Of a DNA stretch of 64,000 nucleotides, positions 17,048-25,330 are shown piece after piece. Source of the DNA: Parvicella tangerina (GTDB lineage Bacteria > Bacteroidota > Bacteroidia > Flavobacteriales_D > Parvicellaceae); the NCBI RefSeq assembly GCF_907165195.1, contig NZ_OU015584.1, positions 744,001 through 808,000 on the forward strand, written 5' to 3'. Within the stretch, counting starts at the first letter, position 1, and each line of letters opens with the position of its first letter. Below the pieces are notes generated by a model. That model did not search any database. It was given only the letters and a program-made list of their open reading frames with translations, and was not told the DNA's origin. The position numbers were made by a program, and so were the translations under genes.

Positions 17048-17896
17048 ATGACATCACTTTTTATTGCTCCATTAATTTTATTCGCTTCACACAGCATTGA
17101 ATCACCTAAAGAAATTACACTTCAAGAGGCTATGGCTAATAACTTGGTGGAAGTGTCTATCGAGTCTGTTGGCGGTTATTCGGGTAAGTGTGTTGCCCTG
17201 CATGTTAATTCGGACTCGAGGAAGAAATTTAATCTCATTGTTGAGCCTGGGGATCTGTTCATTTCTGAATTTGATGAGAATCAGAATATCTTGGTGGTAG
17301 AAGAGCAGGTGTTAGCCATGGAGGATGTGGAGGATGATTTTAGAATTGAAGGGTTTTGCTGTGAAGCGCACGATTCCTCTCCAGGTGAGGGAGATGGTTT
17401 TACCTTAACCAAGGTGAAAAATGAAAAGTTGGCAAAACTTGCTAATTACATTAGTGGAAAGGGAGTAGACTTAGATAATAAGCAGTCAGCGATTTGGGCA
17501 GTAAGTGATGGTAATTCCGTTTCAGATATTTACCCAACGAATAAGGCTTCAAAGCCGCTGCGAAAGTATGTTTGCGAATTAACGGGGCAGAAAGATGTAT
17601 GGTTCAACACAAAAAAGAATTACCACGTTACCGAGTCGCGCCAGATTGTGTCAGAACCAGTTTTGATCACAGGTGAAGTGAAGTATGACGTGAAGGAACC
17701 AGGCAAGGTGTATTGCTCTGTCTATGATTCTGAAGGGAATGTAATGCTTGAACTTGTGAAAGGAACTCAGATTCCTTATGCAGCAGATCTAAGCTTTGAG
17801 TTTCAAGGTAAAGTTAAAGGTTGGGATGAGGGAGATTATTTTGTGAAGGTTTTTCTGGATGAAAAGGAAATCCACTCACAGAAGTTTACGGTATAA
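17048..17896 (+). CDS. secreted protein of unknown function
   Basis: 282 residues from ATG 17048, chosen because it starts a signal peptide (MTSLFIAPLILFASHSIES); the frame is open further upstream to 16967 but that would run through the promoter of the divergent gene. The N-terminal 150 residues form a conserved-looking beta domain with several Cys (GKCVALHVNS, GFCCEAHDSS) and the segment QSAIWAVSDGN. The C-terminal part from about 195 looks like a separate Ig-like beta domain. I did not recognise the family. It is divergent from the WD40-caspase gene, with 93 bases between the starts, so co-regulation is possible but unproven. Confidence 0.7.
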   Translation: MTSLFIAPLILFASHSIESPKEITLQEAMANNLVEVSIESVGGYSGKCVALHVNSDSRKKFNLIVEPGDLFISEFDENQNILVVEEQVLAMEDVEDDFRIEGFCCEAHDSSPGEGDGFTLTKVKNEKLAKLANYISGKGVDLDNKQSAIWAVSDGNSVSDIYPTNKASKPLRKYVCELTGQKDVWFNTKKNYHVTESRQIVSEPVLITGEVKYDVKEPGKVYCSVYDSEGNVMLELVKGTQIPYAADLSFEFQGKVKGWDEGDYFVKVFLDEKEIHSQKFTV

Positions 17897-17924
17897 AAAA
17901 AGTCCTGCCAAAAATGACAGGACT
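17895..17924 (-). terminator. terminator of the dnaJ-grpE unit
   Basis: On the minus strand AGTCCTG/CAGGACT (17901-17924) followed by seven T. It lies 12 bases after the dnaJ stop. On the plus strand the hairpin lacks a T run. Confidence 0.8.
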
Positions 17925-17935
17925 CTTATGATGAT

Positions 17936-19042
17936 TTAACTAAAGTGTTCTTTTACTCGTTGAAAGAAGCCTTTCGCCTCTTTCTTGTCAGGCTGAAAGC
18001 TTTCATTGTCTCGCAATCCTTCAAGGATAGTTCTTTCTTCCTTTGTAAGCTTTTGAGGAGTCCAAACTTGTATGTTGATGAGTTGATCTCCTTTTCCATA
18101 GCCGTTAATGTCTGGAACACCTTTGCCTTTCAGACGAAGAATTTTTCCGCTTTGAGTTCCAGGTTCTATTTTTATTCGAGCCTTTCCATCTACCAATGGC
18201 ACTTCAACACTAGTTCCTAATGCTGCATCAATAAAACTAATGTGGAGGTCATAATGAATGTCCGATCCGTGTCGTTCCAATTCATCGTGTTCTTCACCGA
18301 TAATTTGAATGAGGAGGTCACCAGGAATCCCACCAGGAATTTCATTTCCATTTCCTTGCATGTTTAACTGCATACCGTCTTCAACACCCGCAGGTATTTT
18401 GATCGTTATGACTGACTCTTTTTTCTCGAGTCCATTTGCATCAACACCTGGAGGTCGGTTGCCAATGATCTGTCCTGAGCCATTACAAGTGCCACAGGTT
18501 GTTGCCATTTGCATCTGCCCAAGTACAGTGTTGGTAACTCTTACGGTTTGACCAGTTCCATTACACGTTGTACAAGTCTTAAAGTCAACTCCTTTGGCAG
18601 CTACCATTTTGTTGACCTTGATTTTCTTTTCGACTCCGTTAACCATCTCAGAAAGGGTTAACTTCATTTTCACTCTGAGGTCAGAACCTTTTCGTCTAGC
18701 TCTTCTTCTTCCTCCTCCACCTCCTCCAAAGGCACCACCGAATGCGCTACCAAAAATGTCTCCAAATTGAGAGAAGATATCGTCCATGTTCATTCCTCCG
18801 CCACCAAATCCTTGGCCGTCTACACCAGCATGACCAAATTGGTCATACCTTGATCTCTTTTGAGGATCACCTAGAACATCATAAGCTTCAGCAGCTTCCT
18901 TAAACTTTTGCTCAGCAGCAGTATCTCCTGGGTTTTTGTCTGGGTGAAATTTGATAGCCAACTTACGGTAGGCTTTTTTGATCTCTACTTCAGACGCTCC
19001 TTTGCTTAATCCTAATATTTCGTAATAATCTCTTTTACTCAT
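17936..19042 (-). CDS. dnaJ: chaperone DnaJ with two zinc repeats
   Basis: Co-chaperone that delivers unfolded proteins to DnaK and stimulates its ATPase. The J domain (1-70) has the HPD motif in [11 protein letters not shown], followed by a Gly/Phe-rich linker (76-118, with an [11 protein letters not shown] run) and the two substrate-binding beta domains. The zinc domain has only two CxxCxGxG repeats (CTTCNGTG and CGTCNGSG) where most DnaJ proteins have four. I recall this short form from flavobacterial DnaJ sequences, so it is probably a lineage trait and not damage. The gene follows grpE by 8 bases on the same strand; dnaK is not in the window. Confidence 0.95.
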   Translation of the reverse strand: MSKRDYYEILGLSKGASEVEIKKAYRKLAIKFHPDKNPGDTAAEQKFKEAAEAYDVLGDPQKRSRYDQFGHAGVDGQGFGGGGMNMDDIFSQFGDIFGSAFGGAFGGGGGGRRRARRKGSDLRVKMKLTLSEMVNGVEKKIKVNKMVAAKGVDFKTCTTCNGTGQTVRVTNTVLGQMQMATTCGTCNGSGQIIGNRPPGVDANGLEKKESVITIKIPAGVEDGMQLNMQGNGNEIPGGIPGDLLIQIIGEEHDELERHGSDIHYDLHISFIDAALGTSVEVPLVDGKARIKIEPGTQSGKILRLKGKGVPDINGYGKGDQLINIQVWTPQKLTKEERTILEGLRDNESFQPDKKEAKGFFQRVKEHFS

Positions 19043-19050
19043 CTTAATCT

Positions 19051-19617
19051 TTATTGTCCGACAACAACTTTAGCAAAACGAAGAACTTTGTCGTTTAGCA
19101 AGTATCCTTTTTCTACAACATCTACCACTTTACCTTTGAGGTCTTCAGAAGGTGCGGGGATTTGTGTTAAGGCTTCGTGCTTGTTCACGTCAAACTCCTC
19201 ATGCATTGACTCCATAGGTTTTAGCCCTTTATTGGTAAGGTTATGAATCAATTTGTTGTGAATCAAATTAAAACCTTCCTTGATGGATTCGATATCTTCT
19301 GCGTTCTGATTGTTCGCCATGGCGCGTTCGAAATCATCGAGGATGGGCAGCATCTCTTTCATGATATCACCACCCGCAGAAGCCATAAGATCGAGTTTTT
19401 CCTTAGCTGTTCGCTTTCTGAAATTGTCAAATTCACTGAATAGTCGAATATATTTGTCATGAAGCTCTTTGTACTCCATTTCTTTCTTTTCAAGTTCCGA
19501 AAGCTCTTCTGTTGGCTCGGTCTCTACAGTTTCCTCTTCTTTGCTGTCAGAATCATTTTGTGCAGAAGTAACTTCTTCTTGTTCTTCTGCTTTCTTCTCA
19601 ACGTTTTCTTTGCTCAT
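19051..19617 (-). CDS. grpE: nucleotide exchange factor GrpE
   Basis: Releases ADP from DnaK. 188 residues from ATG 19617. A GTG at 19638 would add seven residues, but MSKENVEKK is the more usual beginning. The first 50 residues are acidic and Glu/Ser-rich, as in other GrpE proteins. The long helix (about 45-90) and the family core are clear: [27 protein letters not shown] and [20 protein letters not shown], ending in [10 protein letters not shown]. The operon order grpE-dnaJ is the same as in many Bacteroidota. Confidence 0.95.
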   Translation of the reverse strand: MSKENVEKKAEEQEEVTSAQNDSDSKEEETVETEPTEELSELEKKEMEYKELHDKYIRLFSEFDNFRKRTAKEKLDLMASAGGDIMKEMLPILDDFERAMANNQNAEDIESIKEGFNLIHNKLIHNLTNKGLKPMESMHEEFDVNKHEALTQIPAPSEDLKGKVVDVVEKGYLLNDKVLRFAKVVVGQ

Positions 19618-19728
19618 TTTCTTGAAAATTTTTTTCACGAGATGCTCAACTCAAATTCGTTGCCAACCTTCAGAATTGGTCAGAATGGCAGAAAATAATA
19701 ATGATTTATAGCTGATTGCTGACAATCA

Positions 19729-19742
19729 TGACAAATTTGTCA
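19729..19742. promoter_or_regulatory. palindrome upstream of grpE
   Basis: Perfect 14-base palindrome TGACAAATTTGTCA, with another TGACA (minus strand TGTCA) 9 bases to its left. It lies 112 bases before the grpE ATG and just after the stop of the glycosyltransferase gene. It could be an operator for grpE-dnaJ or part of a weak terminator; no CIRCE element (TTAGCACTC type) is seen. Confidence 0.35.
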
Positions 19743-19744
19743 CT

Positions 19745-20788
19745 CTAAAGAAGCGTAATCACCTCCCAGATTTTGTCTCTCCATTCTTCGGGAGAAGCTT
19801 GAGGTAGCTTATTGGCCGTTTTAACTTTTGCCAGGTTGAACTCACTTTGTTTACAATAGCCGATTCCTGATTGTTCATAATGGAATTTCGCGAGGTATTC
19901 TTGTTCCGTTTGTCCTGGTGTTGGAACAAAGAAAATAGGTTTCTGGAGTATCGAAAAGTCCATTATTGTGCTGTACCCAGAGCGTGATATGATTACCTCA
20001 CTTGAGGAGACGGCTTCATAAAAATCAGGTGTTCCGAGGTGAGGAAAATAAGTAATGTTTTCGATTTGGTTGGATTCCTTACTTAATGGTTCTCCACCGA
20101 TAATAGCGCAAGGTTCGTCAATTTCTAAGAATTTTTCTTCTAGCAATTTACAGAATGCACTTTTTTGAGGTTCTGGACCAGAAGCAATTCCAAGATATTT
20201 ATATTTGGTTTGGTCATCAGTTGCCGCTTTTTTGAATCGACTTACCGGACCAATGTATTTAAATCGCTCAATGTTCGTTTTCGACAAGTCACCAGCCAGC
20301 AGGCTGTCACTTGTGTCAGGAATCCAGCAGTGGTGGAAGTTGTCAATATAGCTTTTATGTAATCCAAAAAGAATAGGTTTGATGATTGCAGGGCCCTGAA
20401 TATTGATCTGATGAGTAATGTAAACATTCTCCACTCTTGGGTGGTAGAATCCAAAACGATTATCAGAAATAATAAAATCTTGTGGGTTTTCATCAATAAA
20501 CTCCTCCAGCCACTTATTCTCTCGTTTGATGTTGCGCGTGATCTTAGGACTCTGCTTAATCATGTTCCAGGCCATAGAAGTATTCAGCGAATACTCCACA
20601 TCATAACCATCCAGATGAACGAACTTAATGGTGGGATAATCCTTTTTGATTAATGCTTTTTGTCTGTCATTACAGGCCACGGTAACCTTATGCCCTTTAT
20701 TAATGAGAATATCAATGATCGGGAGGGTTCGAGTAGTATGCCCGAGGCCCCAATCTAATGGTGATATGAGAATTCTTCTTGCGTGCAA
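19745..20788 (-). CDS. glycosyltransferase, MurG/GT28-like fold
   Basis: 347 residues. The N-terminus ILISPLDWGLGHTTRTLPII is the nucleotide-sugar transferase signature of a family related to MurG and UDP-GlcNAc transferases, and the C-terminal part has SRSGYSTIMDFSILQKPIFFVPTPGQTEQEYLA, the donor-binding segment. It is probably cytosolic and membrane-associated. The only canonical start before the conserved core is TTG at 20788, directly after the in-frame engB stop TAA, so the gene must begin there or at a rarer codon. The acceptor is unknown. Confidence 0.85.
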   Translation of the reverse strand: MHARRILISPLDWGLGHTTRTLPIIDILINKGHKVTVACNDRQKALIKKDYPTIKFVHLDGYDVEYSLNTSMAWNMIKQSPKITRNIKRENKWLEEFIDENPQDFIISDNRFGFYHPRVENVYITHQINIQGPAIIKPILFGLHKSYIDNFHHCWIPDTSDSLLAGDLSKTNIERFKYIGPVSRFKKAATDDQTKYKYLGIASGPEPQKSAFCKLLEEKFLEIDEPCAIIGGEPLSKESNQIENITYFPHLGTPDFYEAVSSSEVIISRSGYSTIMDFSILQKPIFFVPTPGQTEQEYLAKFHYEQSGIGYCKQSEFNLAKVKTANKLPQASPEEWRDKIWEVITLL

Positions 20789-21391
20789 TTAGGGATTGAA
20801 TAACGTGTTTGTTTCAGCGATGAAATCCAGAATTTCATCTCTACCAGTTCCTTTTACCGCTGAAGTAAAGAACATTGGTGGAAGTGCGTTCCATGATTCG
20901 AGTAATTTTTCCTGATATAAGGCAATGTTTTTTTCTTTTTCCGTCTTTTTGAGTTTATCAAATTTAGTGAAAACAATTACAAAAGGAATTTTTTTTGTGC
21001 CACAGAATTCAAAGAACTCTAAATCTATCGTTTGGGGCTTGATTCTGCTGTCAACTAATACGAACGTACACATTAGATTCTCTCGATTTCTAAGGTAATC
21101 TAATGTGAAATTGTGGAATTTAGTTCTCTTGACTTTCGAAACCTTGGCATATCCATATCCTGGTAAGTCAGCTAGGTACCAATTATCATTAATCAGAAAG
21201 TGATTGATCAATTGCGTTTTTCCAGGGGTAGAGGACACTTTAGCCAGACTTTTTCTTTGGCATAGCATATTGATCAAAGATGATTTTCCAACATTACTTC
21301 TACCAATAAAGGCATACTCTGGTAATACCGGCTTGGGACATTTGCGCCAATCGGTATTGCTCATTACGAATTTTGCCTCTTTCAGGTCCAT
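20789..21391 (-). CDS. engB: ribosome biogenesis GTPase EngB (YsxC/YihA)
   Basis: TrmE-Era-like GTPase needed for large ribosomal subunit assembly. The 200 residues contain all G motifs: GRSNVGKSSLIN (G1, about 30), STPGKT (G2), DLPGYGYAKV (G3), FTKFDKLKK (G4) and the SAVKGTG segment (G5). The length is normal for the family. The next gene starts with TTG right after its stop, so the two are translationally coupled. Confidence 0.96.
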   Translation of the reverse strand: MDLKEAKFVMSNTDWRKCPKPVLPEYAFIGRSNVGKSSLINMLCQRKSLAKVSSTPGKTQLINHFLINDNWYLADLPGYGYAKVSKVKRTKFHNFTLDYLRNRENLMCTFVLVDSRIKPQTIDLEFFEFCGTKKIPFVIVFTKFDKLKKTEKEKNIALYQEKLLESWNALPPMFFTSAVKGTGRDEILDFIAETNTLFNP

Positions 21392-21474
21392 AGGTCTTGA
21401 TTTACAAGGGGCACGAAGTTAAGAAGAAATTATTGACTATCAGCAACTTGATAGTTGATATTTAGAAGGCGCTA

Positions 21475-22032
21475 TTAATAGGTCTCCTCAGGAGTGAACT
21501 TGTACTTATCAAGAAATGTATTCCAATCCCAAAGATAATTCTCCATTACAGTATCCAACCGTTTCAGGAATATAGGGTTAGGGGCATCAAGCTGAGCAAA
21601 ATATTCATCTTGATATTGCCCTAGTTTGTACTTGTAAAATACAGCCTTAGACATCCCGTAAAGCATGTTCTTAGATGGGTGATTGACCCTGTAAATAAAC
21701 TGTCCAAAATCTTTGAAGATGGCAGCCATTTCATCGTAACTCATGCCAAATACATTAGCAAATTTCTGAGTTATTTTCCCCTTTAGAACCACTTCCTCAG
21801 CGTTGCTGAAATAGCGGTTGAGGTAAGATAAATTTCCCACCACAACGATCATCAGGAACTTGTCGCTATCTGTTTTGTCCATCAAAGGTCTTACCTTAAA
21901 CTCCTGATCGTTGGAAATGGAGTCTACTACATCTCCGAAACTTTCGTCAACTGCCTTCAGCATCGAATTGACAAAGATGTTTGCCAATTTGTCTTCCGTA
22001 ATCTTCTTCTTTCCAAATAATGTTGATATCAT
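21475..22032 (-). CDS. conserved protein of unknown function
   Basis: 185 residues, soluble, no signal peptide and no transmembrane segment. The N-terminus MISTLFGKKKITEDKLANIFVN and the aromatic C-terminal half (YRVNHPSKNMLYGMSKAVFYKYKLGQ, ENYLWDWNTFLDKYKF) look well conserved but match no domain I know. A TATTTTTG -7 box at 22055-22062 (minus strand) precedes the ATG at 22032 and suggests its own promoter. It lies upstream of engB on the same strand, 83 bases away. Confidence 0.7.
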   Translation of the reverse strand: MISTLFGKKKITEDKLANIFVNSMLKAVDESFGDVVDSISNDQEFKVRPLMDKTDSDKFLMIVVVGNLSYLNRYFSNAEEVVLKGKITQKFANVFGMSYDEMAAIFKDFGQFIYRVNHPSKNMLYGMSKAVFYKYKLGQYQDEYFAQLDAPNPIFLKRLDTVMENYLWDWNTFLDKYKFTPEETY

Positions 22033-22227
22033 ATCGTGTAGTCTTTCTCAAATACAAAAATAAACGATACCATAGCGATTGCAGGGTGATGGTTTTTGTC
22101 TTTTTAACAAAGTTATTAACCGTATATAAATCAGGGATTAAGAGGGGTTTGTTGATAACTACAGAACGATTCATGGCAAAGGCTGTCTAAAGGCCATAGA
22201 TTTGTACCATCCCAAGGTTTAAAGATT

Positions 22228-23334
22228 ATGAAATTTGCATTGTTTTCAGCTCTAATTTTTGTCGCTTTTCAAACAGTATCTTCACAGGAAATACCTGAAC
22301 GCGGGCAGTTTTCGTTAACTGATTTTTATGATTATGATCCTGATCTAGAACGAAAAGTAGATGAAGTCTTTAATACACTAAATGATACACTAATTGTTGG
22401 GCAGTTGATTGTTCCAGCTGTTGGTAAGCACGGTAAAGAGACAACTCATGTCGTAGAGTTGGCTGAAAAGGGAATGGTCGGAGGGGTTCTTTTGTTAAAC
22501 GGAAACGTGACTTCATTTAGTAATTTTGTTACTCAGTTTGACAGCATTGCAAATGTGAATGGTTATCTGAGACCAATCTATAGTGCAGATGCGGAGCCAA
22601 CATTGATTAGGTATAAGATCAAAGAAACTACTCCAGTTCCAAAAACCAATGAGATCAAAACTCCGGAGGAAGTAACCGAAGTAGCCAAAACGATTAGTAA
22701 GGACTTAAATGCAATTGGGATTACCCAGAATTTTGCCCCAGTTATCGATGCTTCACCAAATCAAACGGTTAGCAATAGGAGTTTTGGTCTGAATATGGAT
22801 ACGGTAATCAACTTTTCTAATTTGTTCATTGAGGAAACACAGAATAATCAGATCATTGCTACTGCGAAGCATTTTCCTGGACATGGATTTGTTCAGGGGG
22901 ATACACATAAACAACTGGTCTATATTGACGGGGAAATGAAGGAGGTTAGGAATTACGTTCCCGTCATTGAGAACGGTGTGCTTTCGATCATGGTTGCGCA
23001 CATCGCAGTTACGAATAATGAGTCGTATGATACAGAAGGCCTACCTTCAACCTGTTCTAGAAAGATAGTCACTGATTTGTTGAAAGGAGAATTGGATTTT
23101 AGAGGGTTAGTAATTACTGATGCTATGAATATGGGAGGAGTGAGAGAAGTTCCTAATAGTGGTCTAAAGGCCATTATGGCAGGTTGTGATCAGTTGCTGA
23201 TGCCAGTAGAGGAAATGGATGATGTTTATGATATTCTTGCTGAAATGAAAGTAAATGAAGACTTTCGTCAACAAGTGTACACATCGGTTAAGAAAATCAT
23301 TCGATTAAAGATTTGTTTAGGAATTGTTGAGTAG
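22228..23334 (+). CDS. glycoside hydrolase family 3, beta-N-acetylhexosaminidase-like
   Basis: 368 residues with a signal peptide (MKFALFSALIFVAFQTVSSQ), so likely periplasmic. The fold is GH3: KHFPGHG at 214-220, the SADAEP substrate segment, and the nucleophile Asp298 in VITDAMNM. The length fits the NagZ type (single TIM barrel), which removes GlcNAc from muropeptides. Bacteroidota often carry such enzymes fused to beta-lactamase domains; here there is no fusion. A TAGATTTG box at 22197-22204 precedes it. Whether the substrate is peptidoglycan or another glycan is open. Confidence 0.88.
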   Translation: MKFALFSALIFVAFQTVSSQEIPERGQFSLTDFYDYDPDLERKVDEVFNTLNDTLIVGQLIVPAVGKHGKETTHVVELAEKGMVGGVLLLNGNVTSFSNFVTQFDSIANVNGYLRPIYSADAEPTLIRYKIKETTPVPKTNEIKTPEEVTEVAKTISKDLNAIGITQNFAPVIDASPNQTVSNRSFGLNMDTVINFSNLFIEETQNNQIIATAKHFPGHGFVQGDTHKQLVYIDGEMKEVRNYVPVIENGVLSIMVAHIAVTNNESYDTEGLPSTCSRKIVTDLLKGELDFRGLVITDAMNMGGVREVPNSGLKAIMAGCDQLLMPVEEMDDVYDILAEMKVNEDFRQQVYTSVKKIIRLKICLGIVE

Positions 23335-23354
23335 ATTCGAGTGATGTATATTTG
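23323..23354 (+). promoter_or_regulatory. promoter of the cyclophilin gene
   Basis: TATATTTG at 23347-23354, 14 bases before the ATG, with ATTG at 23323-23326 (N20), a one-base change from TTTG. Confidence 0.55.
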
Positions 23355-23368
23355 CCAAAAATTTTATC

Positions 23369-23806
23369 ATGAAGAAGGCAATTATACATACCGAAAAGGG
23401 AGACATGCACGTAGACTTTTATCACAAAGATGCTCCTAAAACAGTTGAGAATTTTATCAAGTTATCAGAAGAAGGATTTTATGATGGTTTGACTTTTCAT
23501 AGGGTTATTCCTGAATTTGTGATCCAGGGAGGATGTCCTCAGGGTACAGGTGTAGGAGGTCCGGGATACACCATTGACTGCGAGTTAGATGGAGATAATC
23601 AGTATCATGATAGAGGCGTTTTGTCCATGGCTCATGCAGGAAGAAACACAGGAGGATCGCAGTTCTTTGTTTGTCATAACAGAAAGAACACGGCTCATTT
23701 GGATAGGAACCACACATGCTTTGGAAAAGTGACAACCGGTATTGAAGTGGTGGATGAAATTCGTCCAGGTGATAAAATCAATAGTATTGAGGTTATTGAA
23801 GATTAA
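23369..23806 (+). CDS. peptidyl-prolyl isomerase, cyclophilin type
   Basis: 145 residues, cytosolic, no signal peptide. It accelerates cis-trans isomerisation of peptide bonds before proline. Signatures: [15 protein letters not shown] (catalytic Arg and Phe-X-Met/Gln region), [19 protein letters not shown], and [12 protein letters not shown]. This is the short PpiB-like form. A terminator follows directly after the stop. Confidence 0.94.
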   Translation: MKKAIIHTEKGDMHVDFYHKDAPKTVENFIKLSEEGFYDGLTFHRVIPEFVIQGGCPQGTGVGGPGYTIDCELDGDNQYHDRGVLSMAHAGRNTGGSQFFVCHNRKNTAHLDRNHTCFGKVTTGIEVVDEIRPGDKINSIEVIED

Positions 23807-23813
23807 CTAAATG

Positions 23814-23838
23814 AAAGCGCTCGTAGAGCGCTTTTTTT
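23814..23838 (+). terminator. terminator after the cyclophilin gene
   Basis: AAAGCGCTC/GAGCGCTTT nine-pair stem with a GTA loop and seven T. The last T is directly followed by the ATG of the next gene. Confidence 0.8.
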
Positions 23839-24633
23839 ATGAAAGAATCCATTGTCATAGAAGAGAGAATATTGGCAGATATCACATTTGCTGAGAATAG
23901 TGAATGGATGGTCGTTTTCTGTCATGGTTACAAGGGCTATAAAGATTGGGGAGCCTGGAATTTAGTAGCTGATCATTTTAGTAAGAATGGGATTGATTTC
24001 CTGAAGTTCAATTTTTCCCTGAATGGAGGTACACTCAGTGACCCGATTGACTTTCCTGATCTTGATGCCTTTGGCAGAAACACTTACTCTCAGGAGGTGA
24101 TAGATACGAATGCAGTGATCTCATTTATATGCGAAAATTATCCCGAAAAAGAAATTGCAATTATTGGGCACAGTAGGGGAGGAGGAATAGCAACTTTAGT
24201 CGCAGCACAGAATGATTGTGTATCCAGGTTAATTACCTGGGCCGGAGTATGTGATTTTAAGAGAAGATTTCCAAAGAATAAAGAACTGGAGGAGTGGCAG
24301 CGAACTGGTGTACGCTATGTGCTAAATGGACGGACAAAACAAAAAATGCCTCACTTTTACTCGTTCTATGAAGATTTCTTGATACATGAGAAAGAACTTG
24401 ATATTTTGAACTGGACTTCAAAGATTACTATTCCTCATTTGATTATTCATGGTGAAGAAGATGAAGCGGTAAACTCCTCTGAGGCTAAGGAATTACATGC
24501 AGTCAATCCAGAATCTGAACTGTTGATCGTTACGGGGGGACATACGTTTGGTAGTAAGCATCCATGGATTAAAAAAGAATTACCTACTGCGCTAAGAACA
24601 GTTGTTGATCAATCTATAAAATTTGTTAAATAA
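23839..24633 (+). CDS. alpha/beta-hydrolase
   Basis: 264 residues, cytosolic. The alpha/beta-hydrolase fold is shown by VVFCHGYKGYKDWGAWN (oxyanion hole), the nucleophile elbow GHSRGGG, an acidic residue in IHGEEDEAVNSSEAK and a catalytic His in GGHTFGSKHP. It resembles the dienelactone-hydrolase/peptidase-like group, but no exact substrate can be given. The ATG follows a terminator T run with no room for a ribosome site, so transcription either starts elsewhere or reads through. It is the last gene before the TetR promoter. Confidence 0.85.
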   Translation: MKESIVIEERILADITFAENSEWMVVFCHGYKGYKDWGAWNLVADHFSKNGIDFLKFNFSLNGGTLSDPIDFPDLDAFGRNTYSQEVIDTNAVISFICENYPEKEIAIIGHSRGGGIATLVAAQNDCVSRLITWAGVCDFKRRFPKNKELEEWQRTGVRYVLNGRTKQKMPHFYSFYEDFLIHEKELDILNWTSKITIPHLIIHGEEDEAVNSSEAKELHAVNPESELLIVTGGHTFGSKHPWIKKELPTALRTVVDQSIKFVK

Positions 24634-24664
24634 ACCTAATGGAAACGATTTTAGTCTAAAAATG

Positions 24665-24695
24665 TTTTCAGCGTATTCTTTTTCTATTACATTTG
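24665..24695 (+). promoter_or_regulatory. promoter of the efflux operon
   Basis: TTTT (24665-24668), 19 bases, TACATTTG (24688-24695), nine bases before the ATG at 24704. One base differs from TTTG-N19-TAnnTTTG. Confidence 0.6.
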
Positions 24696-24703
24696 TCCCT
24701 GTT

Positions 24704-25330
24704 ATGGAAAATGAATACAAATTAGAATTGACACAAAAGATTGCTGAGGTCTTTATGAGACTTGGTATCAGGAGTGTGAATATGGATGATTTGGCAAGAA
24801 ATTTATCAGTTTCTAAGAAAACGCTATACAAGTACTTTAAGGATAAATCTGATGTTGTTAAACAGGTCACACAGACAATTTTTAATACTGAAGAAGAATT
24901 GATTGCTGGAGTAGTTGAGACTTCAGAGAATGCTATCGATGAGAATATAAGAATCTTTGAGATTGCTAACAGAATGTTAAAAGATCTGCATCCTTCGGTA
25001 CTTTTTGATCTTCAGAAGTATTATCCTGAATCATTTCAGATTTTTCACGACCACAAGAATAAATTTATCAAAAGTTGTGTCGTGGCAAACCTGGAAAGAG
25101 GAATTGAAGAGGGATTGTATCGTCCGAATCTGAATGTTAAGATCATAGCCGGATTATACTTAACGAGAATAGGAATAATATGGGATGAAGAGCTTTTTCC
25201 ATCAGGAGAATTTAAACACTCAGAAATACATCTGGAGATTATCAGGTATCACATAAGAGGCATCGCTTCTCCAGAGGGCTTAGAATATTTATCAAAACGA
25301 ATATCACAAGAATTTCCAAATTTATTATGA
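24704..25330 (+). CDS. TetR-family transcriptional regulator
   Basis: 208 residues from ATG 24704. The frame from 24623 would add a non-family extension and would overlap the promoter. The N-terminal helix-turn-helix is NMDDLARNLSVSKKTLYKYF, the typical TetR signature; the rest is an all-helical ligand domain. It is the first gene of the efflux operon, overlapping tolC by four bases (ATGA), so it probably represses its own operon and responds to a pump substrate. The ligand is unknown. Confidence 0.92.
   Translation: MENEYKLELTQKIAEVFMRLGIRSVNMDDLARNLSVSKKTLYKYFKDKSDVVKQVTQTIFNTEEELIAGVVETSENAIDENIRIFEIANRMLKDLHPSVLFDLQKYYPESFQIFHDHKNKFIKSCVVANLERGIEEGLYRPNLNVKIIAGLYLTRIGIIWDEELFPSGEFKHSEIHLEIIRYHIRGIASPEGLEYLSKRISQEFPNLL

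Noticed and set aside
19618-19745. Possible sigma54 promoter (TTGGCA...TTGA) before grpE
   Set aside because: The -12 part lacks the GC and the spacing is not clean. Treated as chance similarity.
23811-23850. Alternative ATG at 23811 before the hydrolase gene
   Set aside because: It is in another frame and runs only through the terminator hairpin; the hydrolase frame begins at 23839.
24623-24703. Longer TetR start at 24623
   Set aside because: The extension is not TetR-like and covers the promoter.
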